A stretch of DNA of 64,000 nt from Alcanivoracaceae bacterium (GTDB taxonomy: Bacteria > Pseudomonadota > Gammaproteobacteria > Pseudomonadales > Alcanivoracaceae), in NCBI GenBank assembly GCA_023146255.1, contig JAGLCJ010000005.1, positions 62,001 to 126,000 of the forward strand, given 5' to 3'. Made by a program: the position numbers and the translations under genes. This document shows, piece by piece, positions 55,123 to 63,636 of the stretch (position 1 is its first letter; each line of letters begins with the position of its first letter). Below the pieces are notes generated by a model. It saw only the letters and a list, made by a program, of their open reading frames with translations, searched no databases and was not told where the DNA came from.

Positions 55123-55992
55123 ATGGCAACCTGTTTTTCGCCTCAACATAACAATAACGGAACGGGCCGCTGTCTGATGCTGGCAACAATTCTGGGTGTG
55201 GGCCTGATATTTGTGGCGCTTAATCAGGCCATGGTGGTTGAAGAGCCTCCCAAAGGTTATGTGTATTACCAGCACCCGGTGGAAGAGGCCGGTGTGGTGG
55301 CCGAGCGTGGCCTGGTGGTCAAGCCGGTATCCGAGTTCAAGCACCATAACGTGGTGCGTCAGGCGTACGACTATTCCTGCGGTTCTGCAGCTCTTACCAC
55401 GGTGCTTAACCAGTATCTGGGCCGTCAGTTTGAAGAGCGCCAGATCATGGAAGGTTTGCTGCGTTTCGGTGAGACCGACAAGATTGTCGAGCGGCGTGGT
55501 TTTTCCCTGCTCGACATGAAACGTCTGGCCACGGCACTGGGTCACCCGAGTGGCGGGTTTCGGGCCAAATTCGATGACATCAGGGAACTTGACCACCCGG
55601 CGATCGTGCCGATTCACTACGGTGGCTTCAAACATTTCGTGGTGCTGAAGGAATACCGTGATGGCCATGTGTTCGTGGCCGATCCGGCGTTGGGCAACAT
55701 CAGCTTCACGGAAGTGAAGTTCCAGGAAGTCTGGACAGAGAACGTACTGTTCATCGTCTTCCCGAACGGTTTCGAACCGCAGGAAGGTCTGGCACTGACC
55801 GAGTGGGATCTGCGACTGGTGGACGAGCGCACCTTGAGCCATATCGTCTATCAGGAGTTTGCACCGTTTACCAAGCCGCTTGAAAACGAAGTGGACCGGG
55901 CGGCGTCAACGGTGCGAGTGGAAATCATTGATGACTGGGGCGACGCCCGTATCATCAATGTGCCAACCCGCACTTACTACAACCGAAAATAA
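55123..55992 (+). CDS. C39-family cysteine peptidase-like protein (FilB-like)
   Basis: A 289-residue protein with an N-terminal membrane anchor or signal (CLMLATILGVGLIFVALNQAMV). A C39-type papain-like domain follows: RQAYDYSCGSAALTTVLNQYLG with the catalytic Cys, and the HFVVLKEYRDGHVFVADPALG block with the His and Asp. Unlike C39 domains of bacteriocin exporters it is not fused to an ABC transporter. The start is uncertain: the ATG at 55123 gives a positively charged lead-in, the ATG at 55177 does not. It is the second gene of the fil-like cluster. Confidence 0.8.
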   Translation: MATCFSPQHNNNGTGRCLMLATILGVGLIFVALNQAMVVEEPPKGYVYYQHPVEEAGVVAERGLVVKPVSEFKHHNVVRQAYDYSCGSAALTTVLNQYLGRQFEERQIMEGLLRFGETDKIVERRGFSLLDMKRLATALGHPSGGFRAKFDDIRELDHPAIVPIHYGGFKHFVVLKEYRDGHVFVADPALGNISFTEVKFQEVWTENVLFIVFPNGFEPQEGLALTEWDLRLVDERTLSHIVYQEFAPFTKPLENEVDRAASTVRVEIIDDWGDARIINVPTRTYYNRK

Positions 55993-56037
55993 AAAAAGAT
56001 GGCCATGTCTGTCATAGAAAAACAAAGGATCAGGCTG

Positions 56038-57078
56038 ATGAGTAATGAACTGGGTAAGCTCCGTCGTGGTGCGCTGCTCTGCTGTCTGGTGGCCATGATG
56101 GCCCCGGTTCACGCCGAAGAGGGGGATGACGTCGATCAGGCGCGGGAAGCGCTGCAGCAGAAAGAAACTGACGTCACTGAAGAAACCAACCTTGAGGAAG
56201 TGTTCCAGGCCGCGCAGAAGCAGTACTCGCTGCTGCCGTCCGGCAAGATGAGCATGAACTTCGGTGCCAGCTACAGTTATTTCCGTGACAACCAGATTGA
56301 TATCGATATTGATGAAGACGGGCTGAACCGTTTTCTGATCGAGAATGACGCCCAGCATGCCTTCGGTGCCAGCCTGTCGCTGGACTACGGTATCTGGAAC
56401 AACCTGACTTTTAATACCAGCCTGCCGGTGTCGTACAAGTACGATACCCAGAAAGACGCCAACAATGCGGCTCTGGGTGATGTTTCGTTCGGTCTGCGTT
56501 ATCAGCCGTTCCCGGTGCGCACCGGTGCCATCAACACCACCCTGTTTGGCTCGCTGTCCACCGCCACCGGTGTCAGCCCCTACAAGATCGATACTCGCAC
56601 TGAGCTGTCCAGCGGCAAGGGTTACTACTCCATGACCGGTGGTATCAGCATGAGCCAGGTCATTGACCCGGTGGTGCTGTTCGGCTCACTGAGCTATACC
56701 CACGCCTTTGACGTGACCGGCATTGAACAGCGCCGTGGCAGCCGTGATCTGCTGGCGGTGGATACCGGTGACAGCCTTGGCTTCTCGTTTGGTCTTGCCT
56801 ACGCGCTCAGCTATGAAGTCTCGCTCAGCGCCAGTTACCAGCAGTCCTACAACTTTGTCTCGACCTTTACTTTCTACGACGCCAGCGACGACAGGACCTA
56901 TCAGGAGGATAGTTCTGACTCCACCTCCAGCGTGGTGAATATGTCGCTGGGTCTGAGAACTTCGAGCAATCGCGTGGTGAACTTCAGCTTTGGCTTCGGT
57001 TTGACCGAAGACTCTCCGGATGTACTGATGGGCTTTAACGTTCCGGTGGATTTCACCGGCTTTAAACCAGGCGCCTGA
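56038..57078 (+). CDS. outer-membrane beta-barrel protein (FilC-like)
   Basis: A 346-residue exported protein: signal MSNELGKLRRGALLCCLVAMMAPVHA, then an acidic helical stretch (DVDQAREALQQKETDVTEETNLEEVFQAAQKQ). A run of alternating amphipathic strands follows (MNFGASYSYF, FGASLSLDYGIWNNLTFNTSLPVSYKYD, VSFGLRYQPF, VNFSFGFGLTEDSPD), like the MetA-pathway/transporter barrels. The start has an AAAGGATCAGG ribosome-binding site. It is third in the fil-like cluster, 45 bases after the peptidase. Confidence 0.78.
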   Translation: MSNELGKLRRGALLCCLVAMMAPVHAEEGDDVDQAREALQQKETDVTEETNLEEVFQAAQKQYSLLPSGKMSMNFGASYSYFRDNQIDIDIDEDGLNRFLIENDAQHAFGASLSLDYGIWNNLTFNTSLPVSYKYDTQKDANNAALGDVSFGLRYQPFPVRTGAINTTLFGSLSTATGVSPYKIDTRTELSSGKGYYSMTGGISMSQVIDPVVLFGSLSYTHAFDVTGIEQRRGSRDLLAVDTGDSLGFSFGLAYALSYEVSLSASYQQSYNFVSTFTFYDASDDRTYQEDSSDSTSSVVNMSLGLRTSSNRVVNFSFGFGLTEDSPDVLMGFNVPVDFTGFKPGA

Positions 57079-57112
57079 TGGTCGGCATGAAGGCAGTGGC
57101 CGGAAGACAAGA

Positions 57113-58789
57113 ATGACAATAAATACAGGCATGAAATCAATTCGCGTTGCCGTGGCAGCGCTTGCCGGGGGGCTGCTGCTTTCCGTGCAGGCCAGTGCCC
57201 AGCTGGCAACCAACATTGCCATCGACGTCAAGGCGATGAGCATGGCCCATGCGGTGACGGCAGATCCGCCGGGCATCATGGCAATTCACTTCAATCCGGC
57301 GGGCCTTGGCAAGCTGCGTGGCCGCCGCATGGATCTGCAATTCGTTGGCGTTGATTTTGCGCTGGAAAGCGAATTCACGGCGCCGCCCGATTACAATGTG
57401 TTCGGTTTTTCCGACGACCCGGTGGTGTGTACCGATGCGCCGAACGACGGCGCGGATTTCTGTCGTGAGTTTCGTACCAGTACCAGTGGCGTTGAAGGTA
57501 TCAGCCTGTATGTGCCGATTCTGAATGACGCTGTCGATCTGCCACCGGGGCCGCTGATTGCCGGTCCATTGCCGTCTTTTGCGGTGCGGCCGCCGGGCTC
57601 CAAGTTCACCTTTGGTACTGCCACCTATCTGCCGCTGGCTGCCGGTTTCTATCGCCGTGATGACGACCCGGGTAACTTCCTCGGCAAGCGTGTGGCGCTG
57701 GAGCGGATTACCTATCTGTCACCATCGGTCGGTTTCCAGGCCACCGAAACCCTGTATCTGGGGGCTTCCATTGGTCTGTCCTATCAGGCGGTATTGCTGG
57801 AAACCGATTTCCGCGCACCGAACGAACTGCTCGGTTTTGCCCGCCTGATTGATGAAAGCATCTGTGCGCCGTTCAAGGGCGAGAGCAACTTTGCCATTGA
57901 TATCGTGCTGTTCGGTATCTGCCGGCCGCAGGAGGGCCTCGGTCCGTTCAAGAATCTGGCCTCGCTGGAAGTGGCGATGGATCAGCGCCTGAGCCCGTCC
58001 TATAACCTGGGCGTGCTGTGGGAACCGTCTGACAGCTTTGCCTGGGGTGCGGTGTGGCACTCGGAAGCGGATGTTTCCATGACCGGTGACTTCTCGGTGA
58101 AGTATTCGAACGCCACCCGGGAAACCATCAACGGTATTGGCGGCAGCCCGACCGGTGCCATTGCACTGGCGGTGCTCGGCATTCCGTCGCAAGTGGGCCA
58201 AGAGGAAACCGGCCTGATCAGCATGGATCTGACCATGCCGGCGCAATTCCAGACCGGTATCAAGGTGCGTCCGCTGGAGCGCTGGCAGTTCAACGTCGAT
58301 GCGGTCTGGGTTGATTACAAGCAGTGGGATGCTTTCAATTTCGCCTTCGACAAGGCCACCGCGGTAACCGCGCTGGCTCGCCTGTTCTCGCCCGGTTCCA
58401 CGCCGACCAGTCTGGCGTTCCCGCTCGGCTTCCAGTCCACCTGGAACCTGGCCTTCGGCGTCCAGTACGACCTGACCGGTCGTATCCAGCTGCGCGCCGG
58501 TTACGAGCCGCGCGCCTCGGCGATTCCGGATGATCGTCGCACGCCGATGGTGCCGATCAACAAGGCCCGTTATTACAGCCTTGGTCTGGGTTACAAGTGG
58601 GACAAGGACACCGATATCGATCTGGCCATTGCCACCTTGCGCAGCGAAGACAACATCCCCGCCGGCACCAGCTGTCTGGCCAACTGTACCGGTATCGATA
58701 ATCTGGTGTATAACCCCTACGCCGGTCTTGATATCAAGACCTCGGCCACTATCAACATGGTTGGTCTCGCATTCCGAACCGCATTCTGA
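57113..58789 (+). CDS. FadL-family outer-membrane protein (FilD-like)
   Basis: A 558-residue outer-membrane barrel of the OmpP1/FadL family. The signal ends SVQASA, and the mature start QLATNIAIDVKAMSMAHAVTADPPGIMAIHFNPAGLGKL has the family NPAG block. Later strands include WQFNVDAVWVDYKQWDAFNF and YYSLGLGYKWDKDTDIDLAIA. FadL proteins import hydrophobic molecules; fil-type members have not been shown to. The stop overlaps the next gene's start (TGATG). Confidence 0.85.
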   Translation: MTINTGMKSIRVAVAALAGGLLLSVQASAQLATNIAIDVKAMSMAHAVTADPPGIMAIHFNPAGLGKLRGRRMDLQFVGVDFALESEFTAPPDYNVFGFSDDPVVCTDAPNDGADFCREFRTSTSGVEGISLYVPILNDAVDLPPGPLIAGPLPSFAVRPPGSKFTFGTATYLPLAAGFYRRDDDPGNFLGKRVALERITYLSPSVGFQATETLYLGASIGLSYQAVLLETDFRAPNELLGFARLIDESICAPFKGESNFAIDIVLFGICRPQEGLGPFKNLASLEVAMDQRLSPSYNLGVLWEPSDSFAWGAVWHSEADVSMTGDFSVKYSNATRETINGIGGSPTGAIALAVLGIPSQVGQEETGLISMDLTMPAQFQTGIKVRPLERWQFNVDAVWVDYKQWDAFNFAFDKATAVTALARLFSPGSTPTSLAFPLGFQSTWNLAFGVQYDLTGRIQLRAGYEPRASAIPDDRRTPMVPINKARYYSLGLGYKWDKDTDIDLAIATLRSEDNIPAGTSCLANCTGIDNLVYNPYAGLDIKTSATINMVGLAFRTAF

Positions 58790-59700
58790 TGAAAAAAATC
58801 CCCCTCGCAGCAGCCTGCCTGCTGCTTGCAGCCTGCACCCAGAACCGCCCGGAAGAGGGCGGTTTTTATTCGTGGGTAGATGCCCAGGGCAATATGGTCA
58901 CGGTGCCGCGCGATCAGGCCCCGGCTGCCGAAGCGGAAACGCAAGCAGGGCAGGAGGATGGCGCGCCAGCGTCCGGATCAGCGGCAATGTCCGAGGCCGA
59001 GCTTGATGGCGAAGTCGAGTATCAGACCGATGAGGACGTCCAGGCCCTGATCGAACAGCGCCAACGGGATCGCTTCGTTATTTACCGGGACAGCAGTGGT
59101 TATCAGGTTGTCCAGCCCGTCGACGTGCCCGCCGAAAGAGAAGCCCGGGAACAGAAAAAGAAGGATTTGACCGAGCCGCTGCGGGCCGGTGGCCAGGTGT
59201 TTATCGAGCGGATCGAAGGCGTCCCGGCCAATTGCTGTCAGGTGCTACTGGAAGACGCCACTGAATTGAAGGTTGGCGAAGAGCAGCTGGTCAACTTTGT
59301 CGCCCAGCCCCACCAGTGGGTTGCCATGCCGGGCCGGCATCCGGGCCGGGCCGTGCGGCTGGACCCGGCGGTCAAGCTGGTGCGGATCCAGAGTTTTCTG
59401 CTGAAGACCGGCTACATCCATCCCCAGGCGGTGTTCCTGAATGAGCAGGGCGTGCCAGTGCTGCTGGTGGATAACCTGTTTGTTCGTCGCCACCCGGAAA
59501 GCTGGTATCGCTATGCGTCGCTGGAAGGCGAGGTGGAGGTGCCGGAGGGCGCGACCTCGCTGGTGCTTTACCTGTCCTATGCCGTACCTGACGCCGCCGG
59601 TCGTCCGGAACTGGTGCCCGGCCGCTATCTGTGGGCGGAACCTGACCAGAGTCTGTCGGTCAATGGAGAGTTGCTGCTGCGCGGGCTGTCGGGTGAGTAA
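58789..59700 (+). CDS. lipoprotein (FilE-like)
   Basis: A 303-residue lipoprotein: MKKIPLAAACLLLAACTQ with lipobox LAAC. A DUF4124-like stretch comes first (GGFYSWVDAQGNMVTVPRDQ) and then an acidic, low-complexity segment. The C-terminal domain from about residue 140 (CCQVLLEDATELKVGEEQLVNFVAQPHQWVAM...) resembles the MalM type of periplasmic beta protein. It starts within the stop of the FadL-like gene, so the two are coupled. The role is unknown; its place matches filE. Confidence 0.8.
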   Translation: MKKIPLAAACLLLAACTQNRPEEGGFYSWVDAQGNMVTVPRDQAPAAEAETQAGQEDGAPASGSAAMSEAELDGEVEYQTDEDVQALIEQRQRDRFVIYRDSSGYQVVQPVDVPAEREAREQKKKDLTEPLRAGGQVFIERIEGVPANCCQVLLEDATELKVGEEQLVNFVAQPHQWVAMPGRHPGRAVRLDPAVKLVRIQSFLLKTGYIHPQAVFLNEQGVPVLLVDNLFVRRHPESWYRYASLEGEVEVPEGATSLVLYLSYAVPDAAGRPELVPGRYLWAEPDQSLSVNGELLLRGLSGE

Positions 59701-59804
59701 ATGTCGGCGTCTTGTCGGAATATGGTAACCGTCAGGCGATTGAATCTGTCTGTGCTGGCCACCCTGTGTCATGCTTTTTACACGTTTATGTGAAGGTTGA
59801 TCCG

Positions 59805-61778
59805 ATGTTGAGAACCATAGTCCCATTTCTGATCCTTGGCCTGCTGAGCGCATGTAACGGTGGCGAGGATTTTTCCGGTTCCGGCTCCGGGCCGATTGTT
59901 CCGTTGCCGGGCGGTGACAAGGCAATTCCCGGGCCGTCGGAAGATGCGGTGGTGGTGGAGCTGGTTGCTGCGATTGATGATAACGGCACCATCCGTACCG
60001 CGCGGGTGACCAATCTCGGCTATGAGTGCACCGGTTCGCGGGCATTTATTCCGGCAAGCGGAGCTGCCGAGGGTCTGGCTCGCTGCCATCCGTCCGCCGA
60101 CAAGGTGTCGTTCTTTATCGGTTCCGATGGTCTGACTGGTGAGCGTGTCTATCTGGGCACGATTTACCTGCCTAACTGCAGTGTTCGCAGCTCAGGTGCA
60201 GATTGTGAGGGTGGCGTTGGATTTCTCCAGTATTCCGTTGCGGACATGATTCCGGGCACGGCGCCAAAGCGTGAGCGCAGCGATGACCCGCGGGTGCGAA
60301 ATCGTGTCGCCTTGCTTGCCGCGCTGGATGCCAATCCGGACAACAAGGTGCGTATCGATATCCCCGCCGGCGCGCATTTGCTTGTTGAGCAGACGCCAGT
60401 GGTGAATTTCGGCGCATCGCATTCTTCATTTGTCACCAGCTGGACGACCTGGCTGGCGAATGTGTCTGCGTCGGTGGAGCCGGCGTTGCTTGAGCCGCTG
60501 GCGTTCCCGGAGACCGCAGAAGAAGGCGAGGCGCTTGCGCTTGCAGCCATGCGTCGCTCCGGCGCGGGTACATTCGAGATGGTCCACAATGCGTTTGTCT
60601 ACACCGTTCAGGTGCCTGGCCTGCCGCCTGCGGAAATTCGCCTGCCATTCAGCGTGCTTGAAAACGGAACCGCATTCGGTGTTGGCGCCGTGGTCGGCAG
60701 TGATCCTGGTAATGGCGAGGAGCCGCTCGATTTCCTGGCACTGGAAAGCGGCATCTTTATGGATGAGCAGATGATTATGCGGGGCGAAAGCAACAGCGAT
60801 TTCTGGGCATCCCAGTCTGTGCTCGACCCTTCCAACTCATCGCTGTCATTTTCTGGTCGGCTGATTGGCCCGGTGGTTTATGACGGCCTCACCACGGTTG
60901 TCGATGACACCAAAACTGACTACACGCTGGACTACAGCTCGAGAGACATCAGCGAGTTGGCTGTCGATGATCTCGGCCGTTTCACCGGTACATCATTTGA
61001 TGATGACTTTACCGCTGCACCCTATCGCATTGAGCGAACCGGTGCGGTCAGCGCCTTCCTGCATCCGGAAGTCATGCAGGCGAAGCCGCAATTCTATCGT
61101 CTGACCATCTACCGCTCCTGCGTCGAGGCTGACCCGGACACCCCGATCTGCGCTGGCAGGGAAATTCCCGACGCCGAGAAAAACCTGAACTATCCGCCGA
61201 TCGGCTATTTTAACGATGCGGATGAGGCGGACGTATTCGAGCCCGAGTTTGAAGAGCCGCGCGACGAGTATTATGCCGGAACTTTCCAGATCGAAATTCT
61301 CGATGACGGCACCGTGGTCACGGACAGTGATGGCAACTGCGAGCCAGTGAATGCCGACTATGTCGACATGGCCGGCGCAGGCCGTCAGGAGTACCCGGTG
61401 GGTCTGGTATCGCGGACGCATATGCCCGAGGCGAATGAAAAAAGTCTGAATCTGGCCCTGTTTATGGCGGGTCCGGCCGCCCTGGGGACGGAGGCAGAGC
61501 GTGCTGAGCCTTATCCGGCTATTCCGCATTACGGCACGCGCATTGAGGGACGGATTAATCTGGAGCTGCCGCAGATGCCGATGTATCGCCTCAGCGACGA
61601 GAATTTTGATGCGGGTGTGCGCACCATCTGGGTCGACGACTACCAGCGGGAACTGCATGTTCGTAGTCTGCCGGCTGATCCTTCACAGTATGACCTGTTC
61701 CTGGCGGTGTCCCTGTTACAGGGCTCTGTCGAGGGTGTGGCGCTGGACACCGGCACCTGCGACCCGATCGCCCCCTGA
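59805..61778 (+). CDS. large lipoprotein (FilF-like)
   Basis: A 657-residue lipoprotein: MLRTIVPFLILGLLSACNGG with lipobox LSAC, then a Gly/Ser/Pro tether and a long, acidic, beta-rich region. Cys pairs (YECTGS...LARCHP; LPNCSVRSSGADCEG; RSCVEADPDTPICAG) could form disulfides in the periplasm or on the surface. The ATG at 59805 is preceded by AAGG; the upstream open frame has no signal peptide. It closes the fil-like cluster. Acinetobacter FilF occupies the same position and is treated as a surface antigen; the function here is unknown. Confidence 0.78.
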   Translation: MLRTIVPFLILGLLSACNGGEDFSGSGSGPIVPLPGGDKAIPGPSEDAVVVELVAAIDDNGTIRTARVTNLGYECTGSRAFIPASGAAEGLARCHPSADKVSFFIGSDGLTGERVYLGTIYLPNCSVRSSGADCEGGVGFLQYSVADMIPGTAPKRERSDDPRVRNRVALLAALDANPDNKVRIDIPAGAHLLVEQTPVVNFGASHSSFVTSWTTWLANVSASVEPALLEPLAFPETAEEGEALALAAMRRSGAGTFEMVHNAFVYTVQVPGLPPAEIRLPFSVLENGTAFGVGAVVGSDPGNGEEPLDFLALESGIFMDEQMIMRGESNSDFWASQSVLDPSNSSLSFSGRLIGPVVYDGLTTVVDDTKTDYTLDYSSRDISELAVDDLGRFTGTSFDDDFTAAPYRIERTGAVSAFLHPEVMQAKPQFYRLTIYRSCVEADPDTPICAGREIPDAEKNLNYPPIGYFNDADEADVFEPEFEEPRDEYYAGTFQIEILDDGTVVTDSDGNCEPVNADYVDMAGAGRQEYPVGLVSRTHMPEANEKSLNLALFMAGPAALGTEAERAEPYPAIPHYGTRIEGRINLELPQMPMYRLSDENFDAGVRTIWVDDYQRELHVRSLPADPSQYDLFLAVSLLQGSVEGVALDTGTCDPIAP

Positions 61779-61781
61779 TAG

Positions 61782-61793
61782 ATTGTCAACAAT
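61782..61793. promoter_or_regulatory. GntR-type operator dyad 1
   Basis: ATTGT-CA-ACAAT, a symmetric half-site pair of the FCD-GntR type, 75 bases before the regulator start and upstream of the candidate -35 element. Confidence 0.6.
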
Positions 61794-61798
61794 CCCCC

Positions 61799-61827
61799 TT
61801 GAAATAGGGGGGTTGTCCCGCTAGAGT
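61799..61827 (+). promoter_or_regulatory. candidate promoter of the prp regulator operon
   Basis: TTGAAA at 61799-61804 and TAGAGT at 61822-61827 are 17 bases apart, flanked on both sides by the matching TTGT-N2-ACAA dyads, so a bound repressor could cover the promoter and start site. Confidence 0.55.
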
Positions 61828-61846
61828 ACCGTCCCGTTGCACCATA

Positions 61847-61856
61847 TTGTCTACAA
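61847..61856. promoter_or_regulatory. GntR-type operator dyad 2
   Basis: TTGT-CT-ACAA, the same half-sites as dyad 1 with the same two-base centre length, 12 bases before the regulator ATG. Confidence 0.6.
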
Positions 61857-61868
61857 CGGGACGATTTC

Positions 61869-62546
61869 ATGTCAGATTCCGCTCAGGACAGCGTTTCGCA
61901 GGACAGCCGCACTCTGGCTGACCGGGTCTTTGCCCGGCTGCAGGACGATATTGTGCTGGGCGCACTGCCTCCCGGTACCAAGCTCGGTGAGACCGAGCTG
62001 GCCGCCCGCTACGGTGTCAGCCGTGGCCCGTTACGTGAAGCCATCCGTCGTCTTGAATCGCGCAAGCTGCTGGAACGGGTGCCGCATGTCGGCACCCGGG
62101 TGGCGTCGCTGAAGGCCTCGGACCTGATCGAAATCTACCGGGTTCGCGAGGCGCTGGAGGGCATGGCAGCCCGACTGGCGGCCGAGAACATGACCGATGC
62201 GGAGGTCGCCGGCCTGCGTGAGCTGCTGTCCCAGCACGAACAGCAGCAGGACCTGAAAGAAGACACCGCCTACTTCCAGCGCGAAGGCGATCTGGATTTT
62301 CACTACCGCATTATTCAGGGCAGCCATAACCGCACCCTGATCGACCTGTTGATCGGTGAGATCTATCACCTGGTGCGGATGTACCGCTACCAGTTCTCGA
62401 TGACGGCCAACCGCCCGCAAAAAGCGCTGGGCGAGCATCGTCGCATTATCGAAGCAATTGAATCCCGCGATGGTGAAATGGCCGAGCTGCTGATGCGCCG
62501 GCACATCAGTCGCGCCCGCGAGAATATCGAGGCAAACAACACGTAG
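61869..62546 (+). CDS. GntR/FCD-family regulator of the 2-methylcitrate (prp) operon
   Basis: A 225-residue regulator. The N-terminal winged helix is LADRVFARLQDDIVLGALPPGTKLGETELAARYGVSRGPLREAIRRLESRKLLERVPHVGTRVA. The all-helical FCD effector domain follows (IYRVREALEGMAARLAAENM; FHYRIIQGSHNRTLIDLL). In Pseudomonas-type genomes a GntR gene in this position controls prpB-prpC. Two TTGT-N2-ACAA dyads in its leader suggest autoregulation. The stop codon is the TAG of a REP-like head. Confidence 0.88.
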   Translation: MSDSAQDSVSQDSRTLADRVFARLQDDIVLGALPPGTKLGETELAARYGVSRGPLREAIRRLESRKLLERVPHVGTRVASLKASDLIEIYRVREALEGMAARLAAENMTDAEVAGLRELLSQHEQQQDLKEDTAYFQREGDLDFHYRIIQGSHNRTLIDLLIGEIYHLVRMYRYQFSMTANRPQKALGEHRRIIEAIESRDGEMAELLMRRHISRARENIEANNT

Positions 62547-62605
62547 GAGCGGCTGACCAGCCGCGAAATGTTTTACAGCGATCGCCGTCGGTCGACGGCT
62601 CCTAC
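62543..62605. repeat. REP-like pair (b then inverted a)
   Basis: A type-b unit (GCGGCTGACCAGCCGC) whose TAG ends the GntR gene, a 14-base spacer, then an inverted type-a unit. It lies between the regulator and prpB and could set their relative expression. Confidence 0.92.
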
Positions 62606-62634
62606 AGATACAGATTTACTGACGGGAGAAAACG

Positions 62635-63525
62635 ATGAGCAAAACAACGAGCGCCGGTGCACGGTTCCGCAAGGCTCTGGCAGAAGAGAAGCCGCTGCAG
62701 ATCATGGGCACCATCAATGCCTACTGCGCCATGATGGCGGAGCGGGTAGGGTACCGGGCCATTTACCTGTCCGGTGGCGGTGTTGCCAACGCCTCCTACG
62801 GTTTGCCGGATCTTGGCATGACCAGTCTCAATGATGTGCTCGAAGATGTGCGTCGTATTTCTGCCGCCACCGAAGTGCCGCTGCTGGTCGATATCGACAC
62901 CGGCTGGGGTGGTGCTTTCAATATTGCCCGCACCGTGAAAGAAATGATCCGTGCCGGCGCTGGTGCTGTGCACATCGAAGACCAGGTGGCGCAGAAGCGT
63001 TGCGGCCATCGCCCGAACAAGGAAATCGTCTCGAAAGAAGAGATGGTCGACCGGGTCAAGGCGGCGGTGGACGCCAGAACAGACGATGACTTTTTTATCA
63101 TTGCCCGTACCGATGCGTTCCAGAAGGACGGCCTGGAAGCGGCGGTGGAGCGTGCCAAAGCCTGTCTCGATGCCGGTGCTGACGGCATCTTCGCCGAAGC
63201 CGTGCACACCCTGGAAGACTATCAGGCCTTTGCCAAAGGCATTGGCGGCGCCCACTTGCTTGCCAACATCACCGAGTTTGGTGCCACGCCGCTGTTCAAT
63301 CGTGACGAGCTGGCCGCCAACGGCGCCAGCATGGTGCTGTATCCGCTGTCCGCGTTCCGTGCCATGAACAAGGCGGCGCTGAATGTATATCAGGCGATTC
63401 GCAACGATGGCCACCAGCAGAACGTGGTTGATACCATGCAGACCCGCATGGAGCTGTACGACTTCCTCGGCTACCACGCTTACGAGCAAAAGCTTGATGA
63501 GCTGTTTGCCAAGGGCAAGAGCTGA
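62635..63525 (+). CDS. prpB: methylisocitrate lyase PrpB
   Basis: A 296-residue lyase splitting 2-methylisocitrate into pyruvate and succinate in propionate catabolism. The active-site loop is [17 protein letters not shown] with the catalytic Cys; [19 protein letters not shown] and [13 protein letters not shown] hold the metal and substrate residues. GGGAG precedes the ATG. The stop codon abuts a REP-like unit. Odd-chain fatty acid breakdown would feed this pathway. Confidence 0.95.
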   Translation: MSKTTSAGARFRKALAEEKPLQIMGTINAYCAMMAERVGYRAIYLSGGGVANASYGLPDLGMTSLNDVLEDVRRISAATEVPLLVDIDTGWGGAFNIARTVKEMIRAGAGAVHIEDQVAQKRCGHRPNKEIVSKEEMVDRVKAAVDARTDDDFFIIARTDAFQKDGLEAAVERAKACLDAGADGIFAEAVHTLEDYQAFAKGIGGAHLLANITEFGATPLFNRDELAANGASMVLYPLSAFRAMNKAALNVYQAIRNDGHQQNVVDTMQTRMELYDFLGYHAYEQKLDELFAKGKS

Positions 63526-63581
63526 TCGCCGTCGATCGACGGCTCCTACAGAACCCGTAGGAGCGGCTGATCAGCCGCGAA
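63526..63581. repeat. REP-like pair in reversed order (inverted a, then b; heads facing)
   Basis: An inverted type-a unit starting one base after the prpB stop and a forward type-b unit, separated by seven bases. Here the GTAGGAGC heads face each other, the opposite of the other pairs. Confidence 0.9.
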
Positions 63582-63636
63582 AGAATTTGGCAATCCGTTG
63601 CCAGTTGATGAATTTGACTGAAACAGGGGAAACACC

